Shown in pieces: positions 12,101 to 21,484 of a stretch of DNA of 64,000 nucleotides. This DNA comes from Nematostella vectensis. Its lineage: Eukaryota; Cnidaria; Anthozoa; Actiniaria; Edwardsiidae. Position 1 is the first letter of the stretch; each line of letters opens with the position of its first letter. The notes beneath the pieces are model-generated. The model made no database searches and was not told the origin of the DNA. It worked only from the letters and a program-made list of their open reading frames with translations. The stretch spans positions 12,224,460 to 12,288,459 of the forward strand of contig NC_064047.1 of the NCBI RefSeq assembly GCF_932526225.1. The letters are read 5' to 3'. Both the position numbers and the translations under genes were made by a program.

Positions 12101-15100
12101 AAAAAGCCGTGATGTTTTTAATCTATGAAAACTGCACCATAGATAAGCTAACATAATATATACTTTCAAAATCGCTACGTCTATTCGTTTTTGATTGGCC
12201 GTTAGCTATATGTCGTCATCAGCCTGCAATGCACTAGCTGTGAACCAGAATTCTTGCAGGCGCAAGTAGGCGCCATAATTGAAAAAGCGCTGGCTTCGCT
12301 ATGAACAAAGTGATCTTGCTTATATGCAAAATGCACTACATCCAATTACTGCAATTCTTATCTCCACGTGATCACATGGAAAATATTGTGAGAAATGGGT
12401 GTAATAAAAATGCTATCATCTTTTTTTATCAGCTCCGTCGTCGTTTACCGTGCTGCCAACGACAACGGAGAGAGTTACTTCAAAAGGTGAATGATACAAA
12501 GTACTGATATCCAACTTAATTATATATATCAATCATCAACGCGAAATAAATTAATGTCAAAAACAAAAATAACCAATAATTTTTTATTAGTATCTACCAC
12601 CGAGCTGCCAACGACAACGGAGAGAATTACTTCAAAAGGTGAATGATATGCACCAAGAACGAATAAACAATCTGCAATAATTTATGGCACTTTTACTGAA
12701 ATTGCACCATAAGATATCAATCCAAAGACCTTAAGGTTATATTTTTACCAGCTTCATCCCCGATGACCGAGCTGCCAACTGAAGCTCGTGGCGTCATTCT
12801 CGTGCAAGTCAGCGCGCGCGCTGAAGACATTTCAAAATTGAAAACTTTTGCTTCGATTTCTATTCCAGCTCTCAGTAGAGCAATAAGAAAACCGTCTAGA
12901 AGAAAATCAATCAGTTGAACTGCAAGTTTTGAGCTTGTAGTTTTTGTTCTAATGAAAAAATTGTTGCATGGATTTTTGTGGATTGCGAATGGCAAAAATA
13001 AGAGCGTGCTCGTGGCGTTATTTCAGTGCACGTCAGGGCGCGCAGAAGACACTTTTCGCATTTTTAGTGTAAACACTGGAATATTAAATAAAATTTCACA
13101 AAAATTAAAAAAATAAAATAAAAATTTCACAGTTGCCCTCGAAACTTTGCTTTTCGGCCAACTGTTTATTTTTCGTACCATTTCTCATCCTTGGACATTA
13201 TCCGTCGACATTCCAGCCGCCAGAATGGGTTTATTTACTAAATGATTTCTTATTAGTTTCGTCGACCAGGCTGCCAACGACAACGGTGGGAGTTATTTCG
13301 AAAGGTGAAAATACAATTAAATGATATCAGACTTTTTATAGATTATTGTCCAAACGAACTAAATTAATGCTTATAATGAGAACCAATAATTTCTTATTAG
13401 TATCTTCAAACGAGCTGCCAACGACAACAGAGAGAGTAACTTCAAAAGGTAAATGATAAAATATGCAGATATATTTTTTTTTAAATACTGCTCGTCGAAA
13501 CGGAATGAATCATTGTTAAAAATAATTAAATAAGTACCAATAGTTTCTTAATAGTATCGTCGACCGAGCTGTCAACAACAACGGAGAGAATTGCTTAAGC
13601 ATATGATCAGGCACTGAGTTTTAAAAAGCCGTGATATTTTTAATCTATGAAAACTGCACCATAGATAAGCTAACATAATATATACTTTTAAAATCGCTAC
13701 GTCTATTCGTTTTTTATTGGCCAAGAGCTATATTTCGTCATCAGCCTGTACAGCAAAAACTGGAATTCGACTCTGCCAAATTTTCGTCTTTTATAAGACT
13801 TCTGCAGGGCAGACTGAAGAAGGTGAATTATTACAAGCTCATATACATGGGAATAGTGGCGCGAGACGCAAAAACATCACAACTGACAAAAACGCGCATC
13901 TCTACATGGGTTCCTACTACAAAAAAAAGTCATCACTATTAAGACCCCGCGGGTAGGATACGTGAGCGCTAGCCAATCAGAGGCGTATATAAAAATAACT
14001 GCTTGTTTTAAAAATAGCTTCACGGACGACATCATTGGAACATACCCTAAGACGGGGGATTCGTTCTCTTACATCATGGTCTTTTGTATGGTATCAATCC
14101 ACCTTATAGTTATATTTTTTTACACCAGCTGATTCAATGTAATTATCTTATTTTTATCAGCTTCATCAGCGTCGACCGACCTGCCAACGTCACCGGAGAG
14201 GGTTACTTCAGAAGGTAAAAGATACAATCAACAGATATCCAACATAATATATATTGCCCACAACGCAAATTAAATTAATGCCAAAAACAATAATTTCTTA
14301 TTAGTATCGTCGACCGAGCTTCAACAACGATTAAAAAAAATATTAGCTGAGGGGAGAGAGGAGGGATGTTATGAGATGCGCAGATATTGACCGTTTTAAG
14401 TGTGGGGATGTAGACGCAGAGCGATACACTCCTGACCATCAGGCTCATAAAGCAGGAGTTTGTGGTTTCGTTTTTCAATTCATAAGCAGAAGTTTATGTA
14501 CGAAGCTTACTTTTTGTTTCAGATCCGACCACATCCACAAATATCCGGAGCACTGCGAAAGTGCCAATTGCAGCAGGTGTCTATTGCAGCCATACATTTT
14601 AATATTTCATTTTTTCATACAATGTTATAGTTTTATTTTTATCTAAACATTCTTATTTTTACCCAAACTTGTTTAACTGGCTTATTTGAATACTTTTCTA
14701 GAATATACTGCACAGTGTCGTTTGAAGATTCCTTGGAGAAATGAGCTGTCTGATAAAAGAAGTAAAGAGTATAACGACTTGCAAACGTCTTTGGAAAAAA
14801 AGGTACTTTAAAGCATCTTGCACAGGAGTACTCAGCCATCAGGATAAAGTCTCGAAGTCAAAGCACGTGTCTAGAGGGGGTCCGGTGGTCATTTGACGAG
14901 ATGAGCTCAACTCCGTTTGATTCCCTCGTTGGTTGTTAAGAAAAAAATAAACATTTTATTTGTGTATTTGATAGGAAAAGTTCCTAGATAGATCTAGTCA
15001 CCTATCATTAGAACTAAGGATACCTGTTTGAACATAATTGATCCGTGATCAATGAATTGCTCATCTGGACTCAACCCTGCAATTTTCTCTGGACACGCGG

Positions 15101-16301
15101 CCACAGAAACTGTAAATCTTCCATCAATCAGGACTCTATCAAAAGGGCGCCCAAAGGATTATTTATGAGCATGTTTTAGCTTGATCCTTGAAACTTTATT
15201 AAGTGCAGCCGCGTAGCAATGCAGTTCACAGTAACACCATTTTAACCACGACTTGGTGGAGCTCAGGCAACTCCAACAATTGAGAGTGCATTTTCCATCA
15301 GTTTCAGGCAACCTACAAGAATGATGCAGATTTCCAGAGAGTCAACATTGAATCGTTCAGGTGAGCCAACTTTCATTTCATTTTTTTTAAACTAAGAATT
15401 CACAGCTATTTTCTGTGCCCCTTTCGAATATATTTTTATTTCGCTTTTTTGAGTTTTGAAGTTTGATTATCGACAGCAAGGGAAGTGTTATAGCCAAGTT
15501 TAAGCTATTTTTCAAAACTGAGAAGAAGGACCCGCTTGGACCTTTGGCAGATGAACTCAAGGATGGGAAGCTTGGTGACATCAACGCAGATCCGAACTCG
15601 CTTAAGATCTTACGTAAGTACACCCACACTGCACAGCAACAACAAGAATGAGCAGTACCACATCAGCTGCAATGATCCCTTATTAATAGACACTATTTGT
15701 TTCTATATTTTGAATATTTCAACTGCACAGCAGCTGGTATTTGATTCAAATGCGAACAAAACAATAACGGCAACAGGATAAGATTTGACAAGTTTATTAT
15801 TTTGCTTTGCTTTGTTCATGAATAGGCCCCCAAGAGAAAGAACAAGAAGAATCTTCTCAGACCGAAATTGTGGTAATCGCTGTGGTTGTGGTCATTGTTG
15901 CTGTCCTAGTGGCTGTCGCTTGCTGTATACTGTTCCGTCGTAAATACTACTACTACGACTTGGAAAAGAAATCTCGCAAGCCACCAGAGAAGGATCCTGA
16001 ACGCTTCACATACGAGAATCCCGAGTACTGTGACATCCCTGAGCTGGAAAACAACCGCGAAGGCGTCACCAAGCCCGCGCCTCTTTACGAGATCATATCG
16101 CCAAGCCTTCCAACAAAGAATTACGTTGTACCTAGAGAAGTGCTTGAAGCTAAAAATCACACGTACGAGGAGCTTAAGGCAGCCAAACCGATCTATCAGA
16201 CCCTGACACCTGGAGTATCACAAGAAGAACAACAGAACAAACCCTCTTTTCAGGCAAAAGCGCGCCATAGCGTTTATCATAACGCTGGTTTTCAAAACTA
16301 G
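1..16301 (+). CDS. EGF / Thr-rich stalk / SEA / TM receptor with ITAM-like tail (5'-partial, multi-exon)
   Basis: Predicted type I membrane protein, cut by the left edge of the window. Visible order: an EGF-like module (1-102), at least 25 in-phase micro-exons coding a Thr/Ser/Pro-rich mucin-like stalk (about 412 residues if all were used), an SEA-like domain (about 15285-15360 plus 15462-15613), and a last exon (15826-16301) with one transmembrane helix and a ~110-residue cytoplasmic tail. Exon phases fit throughout: EGF and stalk exons are 1-1, the SEA exons join in phase 2, and the last exon joins in phase 1. The tail has many tyrosines and an ITAM-spaced pair. EGF plus SEA plus mucin stalk is a known layout of animal surface receptors; the ITAM spacing suggests Src/Syk-type kinase signalling (inference). 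I do not recognise a named orthologue. The number of stalk exons actually spliced in cannot be read from DNA. Confidence 0.72.
230..360 (-). repeat. Inverted partial copy of an intronic repeat
   Basis: The stretch around GTACAGGACCCGAAACGATC is the reverse complement of the GGGTCCTGGGATC-rich stretch at about 1200-1340, which recurs at 3370-3510 and 5464-5604. The neighbouring AATTGCAGTAATGGGCAAAC also matches in inverted orientation. This is a dispersed repeat present in both orientations in the introns of the receptor gene. Confidence 0.6.
395..2570. repeat. 2.1-kb tandem unit, copy 1 (stalk exons A1, B1, broken C1)
   Basis: First of three head-to-tail copies (395-2570, 2571-4658, 4659-about 6690). 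It carries micro-exon A (1507-1554, [16 protein letters not shown]), micro-exon B (2163-2210, [16 protein letters not shown]) and a truncated exon C (2491-2533). A and B are 48 bp, phase 1-1, with AG acceptors and GTAAAA or GTAAAT donors. Between A and B lies a 41-bp minisatellite (1768-2138). Short reading frames at 729-917 (-) and 1101-1361 (+) recur in each copy, but they are intronic and show no protein signature. Confidence 0.85.
1768..2138. repeat. 41-bp minisatellite, 9 copies
   Basis: Direct repeat of a 41-bp unit starting ATCCAGGAGTCAATGGGTTA, nine copies, in the intron between stalk exons A1 and B1. The same array has seven copies at 3938-4224 and six at 6030-6276, so it is length-variable between adjacent duplicated units. 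Confidence 0.9.
2571..4658. repeat. 2.1-kb tandem unit, copy 2 (stalk exons A2, B2, broken C2)
   Basis: Second copy, nearly identical to the first. Exon A2 is 3677-3724, B2 is 4251-4298 and truncated exon C2 is 4579-4621. The 41-bp minisatellite here has seven copies (about 3938-4224). The few substitutions between copies imply recent duplication or ongoing homogenisation. Confidence 0.85.
3938..4224. repeat. 41-bp minisatellite, 7 copies
   Basis: Same 41-bp unit as at 1768-2138, seven copies, between exons A2 and B2. The first unit differs by one base (AGGGGTC instead of AGGAGTC). Confidence 0.9.
4659..6690. repeat. 2.1-kb tandem unit, copy 3 (stalk exons A3, B3, broken C3)
   Basis: Third copy. 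Exon A3 is 5771-5818, B3 is 6304-6351 and truncated exon C3 is 6634-6676. The 41-bp minisatellite has six copies (6030-6276). Similarity to the other copies stops just after exon C3, where the sequence passes into the older, more diverged part of the stalk array. Confidence 0.83.
6030..6276. repeat. 41-bp minisatellite, 6 copies
   Basis: Same 41-bp unit, six copies, between exons A3 and B3. Confidence 0.9.
6741..8212 (+). CDS. Stalk micro-exons, older diverged part of the array
   Basis: Successive copies of the stalk exon consensus (V/A)[16 protein letters not shown]. Intact exons with acceptor, open frame and GT donor: 7194-7241, 7869-7922 (54 bp) and 8034-8081. Decayed copies: about 6741-6785 (no acceptor, donor CT), 6883-6930 (donor GG), 7038-7085 (donor AT), 7347-about 7391 (no donor), and 8182-about 8212 (cut off after the LPT motif). 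Each exon is followed by a similar intron ending in TTCTTATTAG or TTTTTATCAG. The set looks like repeated duplication of one exon-intron unit followed by exon death. Confidence 0.75.
7546..7590. repeat. Perfect 20-bp inverted repeat (hairpin), 5-nt loop
   Basis: CCAAAAACTGGAAATCGACT at 7546-7565 is followed by CTTCC and then its exact reverse complement at 7571-7590. A related sequence near 13,754 (GCAAAAACTGGAATTCGACT) lacks the second arm. The hairpin therefore looks like a local inverted duplication. Confidence 0.85.
8686..9591 (+). CDS. Stalk exons E1, E2, E4, E5 of 1.5-kb unit 1
   Basis: Exons at 8686-8733, 8830-8877, 9386-9439 and 9544-9591, all phase 1-1, with donors GTGAAA, GTAAAT, GTGAAT and GTGAAT. 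Dead exon E3 lies at 8986-9030 (frame ends in TAA, no GT). Each encodes a Thr/Ser/Pro-rich module suited to O-glycosylation. Confidence 0.75.
10209..11114 (+). CDS. Stalk exons E1, E2, E4, E5 of 1.5-kb unit 2
   Basis: Exons at 10209-10256, 10353-10400, 10909-10962 and 11067-11114, with the same phases and splice sites as unit 1. Dead exon E3 is at 10509. Confidence 0.75.
11732..12638 (+). CDS. Stalk exons E1, E2, E4, E5 of 1.5-kb unit 3
   Basis: Exons at 11732-11779, 11876-11923, 12433-12486 and 12591-12638. E2 here reads TSK instead of TLK at its end. Dead exon E3 is at 12033. Confidence 0.75.
13257..13448 (+). CDS. Stalk exons E1 and E2 of the last, partial 1.5-kb unit
   Basis: Exons at 13257-13304 and 13401-13448, followed by dead exon E3 at 13555. 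The unit then diverges after about 13,735, so E4 and E5 are missing here. Confidence 0.72.
14161..14576 (+). CDS. Two distal stalk exons (14161-14214, 14523-14576)
   Basis: The 54-bp exon 14161-14214 encodes [18 protein letters not shown] and has donor GTAAAA. The 54-bp exon 14523-14576 follows TTTGTTTCAG and encodes [18 protein letters not shown] with donor GTGTCT. Both are phase 1-1. The second belongs to a different sequence class from the [11 protein letters not shown] modules and may mark the end of the stalk. A broken copy without a donor starts at 14305. Confidence 0.72.
14577..15284. other. Intron; no exon recognised
   Basis: About 700 bp between the last stalk exon and the first SEA exon. 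Around 15,205-15,284 fragments resembling the start of an SEA domain (for example MQFTVTPF) can be read, but only across several frames with stops. An intact exon there is not supported. Confidence 0.5.
15285..15360 (+). CDS. Exon: SEA-like domain, first part
   Basis: Encodes [20 protein letters not shown], matching the mid-part of SEA domains (F..Y..d..F..V.V.sF). It ends in phase 2 at AG|GTGAGC after 15360. The start is uncertain: an acceptor at 15283-15284 would give the phase 1 needed to follow the stalk exons, while acceptors at 15301 or 15307 would give phase 0. The usual first ~35 residues of an SEA domain are not seen, so the domain is short or an exon is missing. Confidence 0.55.
15462..15613 (+). 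CDS. Exon: SEA-like domain, second part
   Basis: Starts after TTTTGAAG and joins in phase 2 to the previous exon. It encodes [20 protein letters not shown] followed by [12 protein letters not shown], matching the GSVIVxFxLxF strand and the terminal VDPxS motif of SEA domains. It ends in phase 1 at TTAC|GTAAGT. SEA domains sit next to the membrane in mucins and related receptors. No clear GSVVV autocleavage site is seen. Confidence 0.72.
15826..16301 (+). CDS. Exon: transmembrane helix and Tyr-rich tail with ITAM-like motif
   Basis: Last coding exon after TTCATGAATAG; the join restores an Arg codon. An acidic linker is followed by a ~22-residue helix rich in V/I/A (start [10 protein letters not shown]), a CC pair and a basic stop-transfer FRRK. 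The tail holds [36 protein letters not shown] and VYHNAGF. YEEL-x6-YQTL fits the ITAM consensus YxxL-x6-8-YxxL. Other tyrosines resemble SH2 or PTB docking sites. The stop is TAG at 16299-16301. The tail motifs are read directly; kinase signalling is inferred from the family consensus. Confidence 0.78.
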
Positions 16302-17760
16302 CCTACGTTCACTGAGTTATTTCCCATTCTAAACAGATTTTGTTGCTTTTTTAATTGCTAACTTAATTCTTCTCCTTACTGTGCTGTGTGACTATAACAA
16401 GACGGGATTTTGTTTCATAACTTTTTATACTTGAAAGTCATGAGATCCATTGCCCCTTTGATATCCAGGTACATATTTTTGGGGATAACTCACAATGAAC
16501 TCTAATTACTTTGAGTGTGACAAGTTTTCATTGTCCAATTTTCAACGTCATCTCGAAACGGCTTTTCCACATGACATGACAACAAACAAAATGGACAACA
16601 GACGCGTAGTTCTCGCTGACCGCTGTAGAGCGTGTCATTCTGCAAATATAATCAATGCACGAAACATCGATAACGCACGTATTTCACAAACGTTTTACAA
16701 ACATATACTCGAATTTTTTTCACATTTTTAAATAAGAAAGGAATGACTTAGCTGCGAACCTGCTAAAGTTAACGGAAAAAAAAGTGCTAAAAATGTGTTT
16801 TTGTTAATTTTTCCATTGAGGATATCGAAAAAAATATTTGTAGTTTAATTATTTTGAACAAAAAAAATTTTGGACTCGCATCTTCGAGAGTTATTTTAGA
16901 AAAGGAATTTAGACGCTTTGGTCTTGAGTCCGTTAGCTACTAAAAGGAAGCTAAGTCTGACCATTGGCCAAGTTTTTACATAAGAAGAAATCAGACTTGG
17001 CTTTATTAAGCAGGTAAAATGTTTATTACACGGCATAATTCATGAATAATTATAGAGTCACGTGTGAATGTTGCAATGCGCAGTCAGTGGTTATTGGTAG
17101 CGAAGGCCTCATGATTGCAATGGTTGCCTCATGTTCTCATGGTTGTGTCACGGCAGTTCAACGGTAGCTCGATGCAGCACAAAGAATAACAGCTTATCGC
17201 CTGCACTCAGGTCACGCATCATACTCTGAAAACCACACCATCTTGTCAGTATCTGTATCAGTCCGTATCGAGCTACCAAAGGAGTTGCCTCCTTAGAATA
17301 AAAGCACATTAAAAGGACCTGTATCCTTAGGAGACAAGCACATTAAAACGGAGTGTGGTACAAGCTCTATTCCATCGTTAGCTGTATAGTGTTTAATGGC
17401 AAAATAAATACCGGTACTGCCCCAAAAGTGTTTCTTCTTTGAGTTGTTTTGAATATAGCTCCACTATGCCACAGCCTAATCGAACAGAAGTACAACAGTA
17501 GAAAAAATTGGTCGACCCCGCTGTACCTTGTAAAAACAAAACGTCTAAGGCCTAGTTTAAAGGCCGTATTAACTTCGCATTAAATTCAGCCGTATTAAAT
17601 TTTACAATTTTATACATGGTTAATTCGGCGACTAAAACCATTAATATGATGAATGAGGTAGGGATGACCGAATTTTACGAAACTTCACAGAGGTAATTAA
17701 AATGATCACTTCTAAACGCTCAGTGAGTTTCGTGTTTTTTTTATTAATAATTTCTCACAA
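16302..17760. other. Intergenic, AT-rich; nothing recognised
   Basis: 3' flank of the receptor gene. The 78-codon frame at 16495-16731 shows no domain or low-complexity pattern and is probably chance. No tandem repeat or clear LTR is visible. Confidence 0.5.
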
Positions 17761-17761
17761 A

Positions 17762-19615
17762 ACCCAATAGCGCTTCTCCACGTGATTGCGACCAAGGCGA
17801 ACTTGAAACGGTCCGGCGTAATCAAGTCTTACGTATTTGAACGGCGTACTGACACCAGCGAGACGCGTAGCTGGCAAAGTCATTCATCTTCTGATTCATC
17901 GGCTCCAGATGACGGCGATGGCATAACGGACACATCACTGTGCAGTTCTTGATCCCAGCTCGACCGCGCAAGATCCAGAATTTCTCCCGCATGTGGATAA
18001 ACACGTGCTCCACTCCCGCGTGGATGAGTTTGCGGTGATAATCAGTCACTATCAGACGTGTGACGTCATACCCATGGTCGAAGATCACCGGGTGCTTGAC
18101 CTCCCATGGTAAATCAGCTTTGTCAATTCTACCCCCTACACGAAGCACTCCATCGACTAGCTGCGGGTCGAGGCTTACAAATCTACTTGTACGAGGAACA
18201 GGGTGTCCCTTGGACAATGACTCAATACTGGAAAACCTTGCTTCTTGTGTCTACTTGGTCCAGTATAACTCAGCGTCCGCTATCTCTTGTACACTGAGTG
18301 CTCCGCTCTTGCGTTGATCTCTATTACGTTATTTGTAGCGGAAACACTATCACACGGCGCAGTTTCAACCAGCTTGAGTACGCAGCTGCGTCAATCAATG
18401 GTTGGGTCGCTTCTGCTCGTACTCTCAGGATCTTCTTCTTCAGCTCCGCCTTTTCAGATGGTGGTGCAACAGTTGGAACCTGATCAACTGTCCAATCTTG
18501 TACTTGTAGCTTTACGAATTACGGTCCCTGAATTCATACGGACTGTGCATGTATCTCACTTGCAGTGAGAGTGGCGACATCTGCGATATTCACCTCTGTG
18601 CAAACGTGGTGCCACTGGATGGGGTCGCTGTCTGTCAACACTTGCGCCATTCGGTTGGCTATGAACGGGCGGAAATTCCTCGGCTCTCCTCGGATCCATC
18701 ACAAGGCACTAGTGGAATCTGACAGATAAATCACGTTACGCATACTCAGATCATGCTGCTCACATATTGTCTTTGCGAGTCGCACGGCTAACTGACACGC
18801 CATCAGCTCTACTCTTGGGATGGAGATAGGCTTTATTGGCATAAGGCGCGTCTTGGCGACAACTACGTGACACGTGACATTATGAACTGCTGACGTCGTG
18901 CGCATGTAGACGGCCTCGGCGCATGCCTCCTCTGACGCATCACAGAACACGCCTAGCTACTTCGTCCATGGCATACTGGGTTGGCGGTAAAGGTATCGTG
19001 GGACAACAAAGGACTTCAAGGCGGCCACCTCTCCTTCCTACTTGCTCCACTCTGAGGACAAATCCGACGGCTGTATATAATCATACCATATCACGTGAAC
19101 ACGTGACCACGTACGCTGCATCATGACCTTGGCGCGTACTACATACGGACTCGCCCATCCTAACGGGTCATACAGTTCAGCCAATCTCTTGAGTATTCCA
19201 CTCTTTGTGCTTAGTACTGGAGGGCGGTCGACGTGTGCAAATTCAAATCCTAGGGTGACAGTTTGAGGGTTCCATTTCACTTCCAGTGTGTCCTTGTGGC
19301 AGCTCTCTCAATTCCAATGCTTCTTTGGGAACGTTACGCTCCGCCTCGGGTACTGAGTGGACGACGAAATCCACTTGCGCATGGGAAATCCTCCCTTGGT
19401 CGTAAGTGCGGTAACATCCTCACGTAGTTTAACGGCTTGTTCTTTACTCTCACAGCACGTATACAGGTCATCAACAAAAATATCACGCTTGACTGCGGCG
19501 GCTGTTTCCGGCTAGCGGTCTTCGTTATCCTCTGCAGTGCGCTTAACAGCGAAATTCGCTCTACACGGCGACGACTTGTGACCAAACACGAGACAGTTCA
19601 TCTCATAAACATCTC
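17762..19615 (-). mobile_element. BEL/Pao retrotransposon, 3' half (RT end, A17, RNase H, integrase start), degraded
   Basis: Minus-strand pol in several frames. In order from 19615: RT palm with VFGHKSSP and the catalytic FVDDLY (about 19455-19475); the Pao-specific peptidase A17-like segment (LAELYDPLGWASPYVVRAK, 19038-19280); RNase H (FCDASEEACAEAVY with IPRVELMACQLA, 18699-18950); and the integrase zinc-binding domain (LRVGGRIDKADLPWEVKHP, 17822-18217, with HxxxxH and CxxC). The first catalytic Asp region (RLDYAGPF) is reached near 17,800, then the element ends. Frameshifts and stops make it non-functional. It is the continuation of the fragment at 24858-27392, separated by the inserted block 19616-24857. 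Confidence 0.82.
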
Positions 19616-19974
19616 ATACACATTGGTCTATCAGTCTATAAACTCGCCAAAGATAGTGAATGATTTTTATCGAAGTAACCAGGCCGCTTATTGTCTCGAT
19701 CTTAGAGGGTTGAGTTATGGGAAATGATTTGACCTCGGATGACGCTACCTACAGCTTAACGTTTATTAAACTAAGGGCTGATTTACCTGAAAGAACCGAA
19801 AAAGAGAGGATACCTTTCCCAAAACTCAGAAAATCAAACCCTATCCCCTAGAGAAGGATATTGGGCGGAACTTTTAGGGGAAAGCCAAGGAGAGGCCCGT
19901 GAGCTCTTTTTTCTCAGAGAATATTCGGGTTAATGTGGGGGCAGCAGGCGCCTCGCCAATCGAAGGGGTGGTGC

Positions 19975-21129
19975 TAGCTGCTAGTGCTGAGGCTGTTGTG
20001 CCGGCGTTCATTACTTTGTCTTTTTGGGTGTAGTACTCCGCTGTTACGACTGACGACCAACCAACATGTCAAGCTATATCCTCGTAAGGTACTCCAAGTA
20101 GTGAGAGAGTGATGGAGCATCCGCTACGAAAGCTATGCATCGTTTCACCATTATGAATACCAGCCGGCTTAAGTTGTAAAGAGAGTCTGTTTGCTATGGC
20201 TGAACCCACGAAGGGATCGTCCGATACTTCGTTGTTTTTGGATAGAACTCGAAACAGATAACCATACCTCAAGTTGATGCCCATCAAATCACATAGTTTT
20301 ATATAGACGGTTAGGTTTGCCACGAGGCATACCTTGTTGTCTGAACACTTTTTTTATCTGGAAGGTGTTGGATTTCCCAACACCCCTTAGTGTCTTTCCA
20401 AAAGTGTGACGGAACAAAAAACCTTGCTTGTCCGGGAGTAGTGCGACTTCTTTCGTGAATACCCTGCCTAAGTCTGAGCCCCTATCCCCAGTATAAAAGT
20501 CTAGGCAAAAGAAAGCCATATCGCGCACATAAGTGTAACGTTGGGGTGCGGTGCAGCTCGGGGAAAAGACTAGAGATTTAAAATATGCGCACAGTTGAGC
20601 CATCTTGTCAAAGAATATTGGAACAGCCTGTTTTGGGAAGATTAATGCGTTAGCTTGTTCTTCGCAAACGGAGGAAAGGTACTGTTTCACAGAGTGGTGT
20701 GCGGCTGGGTTACCTACTCCGAGCATGTTGTTCCATTCGCCCCCCCCCCCCCTTCCTGCTTCGATGAAGATGGACCTTAACTTCCCTATAGTGCTGTCTA
20801 CTGTACCTGCTGCTAAACTGCTAGGGTATGCGCAGTGACTTTCACTTGTAGATCCAAAGTATTTGCACTTTGGAGTGTGTACCTTGGTCCTCCCCTTACG
20901 ATCTTAATGGACAAGAAATCTCGTTATGTCCGAGGGAGAGGCAGATGTCAGAGTTTTTTTGAGAGGGGAGAGAGTACAAAAAACGCTCAAATTCTACTTG
21001 GAGGCCTGATTTTTGTTTCTGATATAGCAGATCGTCGAGTCTGTTTTCAATGGCTTCAAGATTTAAGGGGACTTTTGTCATTTTGCCTTCATGTTGCTCG
21101 GTCTTTCTTCTGAGCCACAGCGCTGACAA
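19975..21129 (-). mobile_element. DIRS-like tyrosine recombinase, frameshifted
   Basis: Minus-strand frames at 20896-21129, 20289-20726 and 20069-20323 together cover a tyrosine recombinase. Seen: the N-terminal arm; LAAGTVDSTIGKL with a GRGG segment; box I Arg in TGDRGSDL (about 20,466-20,490); box II HSFR (about 20,126-20,137); and the nucleophile region EYYTQ (about 20,030) after an in-frame TGA. A 13-C tract (20740-20752) interrupts the frame between the GRGG segment and VGNPAAH. The set R...HxxR...Y with RNase H upstream is characteristic of DIRS-order retrotransposons. Non-functional. Confidence 0.8.
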
Positions 21130-21484
21130 AAGGCAAATGTCTCATCGTTGGGGTAGCTTCGGGGCATTGAACCGCCTGGACACACATTCTGGATACGAGG
21201 GGCAGGACCTAAGTGGAAAAGGGGGGTGTGAATCGTGTGAGATGCGCAAGGAAAAATAAAAAGAACACAAAGTAATATGCCTGTTGCAAGAAATTTATTG
21301 TTAACGGCAAATAAATGGGATATTCAAACATTGTCAGTGATTGTCTACGGCGTGTGGAAAGCCGGTGTACTTACATTTGCACAAAGCGGAAAAATCACAA
21401 ATCCCATTGTAAAGGCTTCTCGATCCACGCAGCGTTACTTGATTTGGACGGGAACAGGAGGGTGTGTTGCCCTTGGTGCCGAGC

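Larger units (their letters stand above)
7690..13735. repeat. 1,523-bp tandem array, about four copies, each with several stalk micro-exons
   Basis: Identical landmarks recur at 8686, 10209, 11732 and 13257, spaced 1523, 1523 and 1525 bp. Each unit holds exon E1 ([16 protein letters not shown]), E2 ([16 protein letters not shown]), a dead exon E3 with an in-frame TAA and no donor, E4 (54 bp, [18 protein letters not shown]), E5 ([16 protein letters not shown]) and a truncated E6. The copies at about 8.2-12.7 kb are almost identical, so the amplification is recent or homogenised. Reading frames MPSKLCF.. and MNKVILL.. seen in each unit are intron sequence running into exons E1 and E4. Confidence 0.88.

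Noticed and set aside
7507..13324. Recurring MPSKLCF.. and MNKVILL.. frames of 63-68 codons
   Set aside because: Intron sequence read through into micro-exons E1 or E4. The real coding part is only the 48 or 54 bp between splice sites.
16495..16731. 78-codon frame after the receptor gene
   Set aside because: No signature, no splice or repeat context; compatible with chance in AT-rich DNA.
17040..17460. Possible LTR at the left end of the BEL element
   Set aside because: No matching copy could be found by eye near 27,400-27,700, so the call is unsupported.
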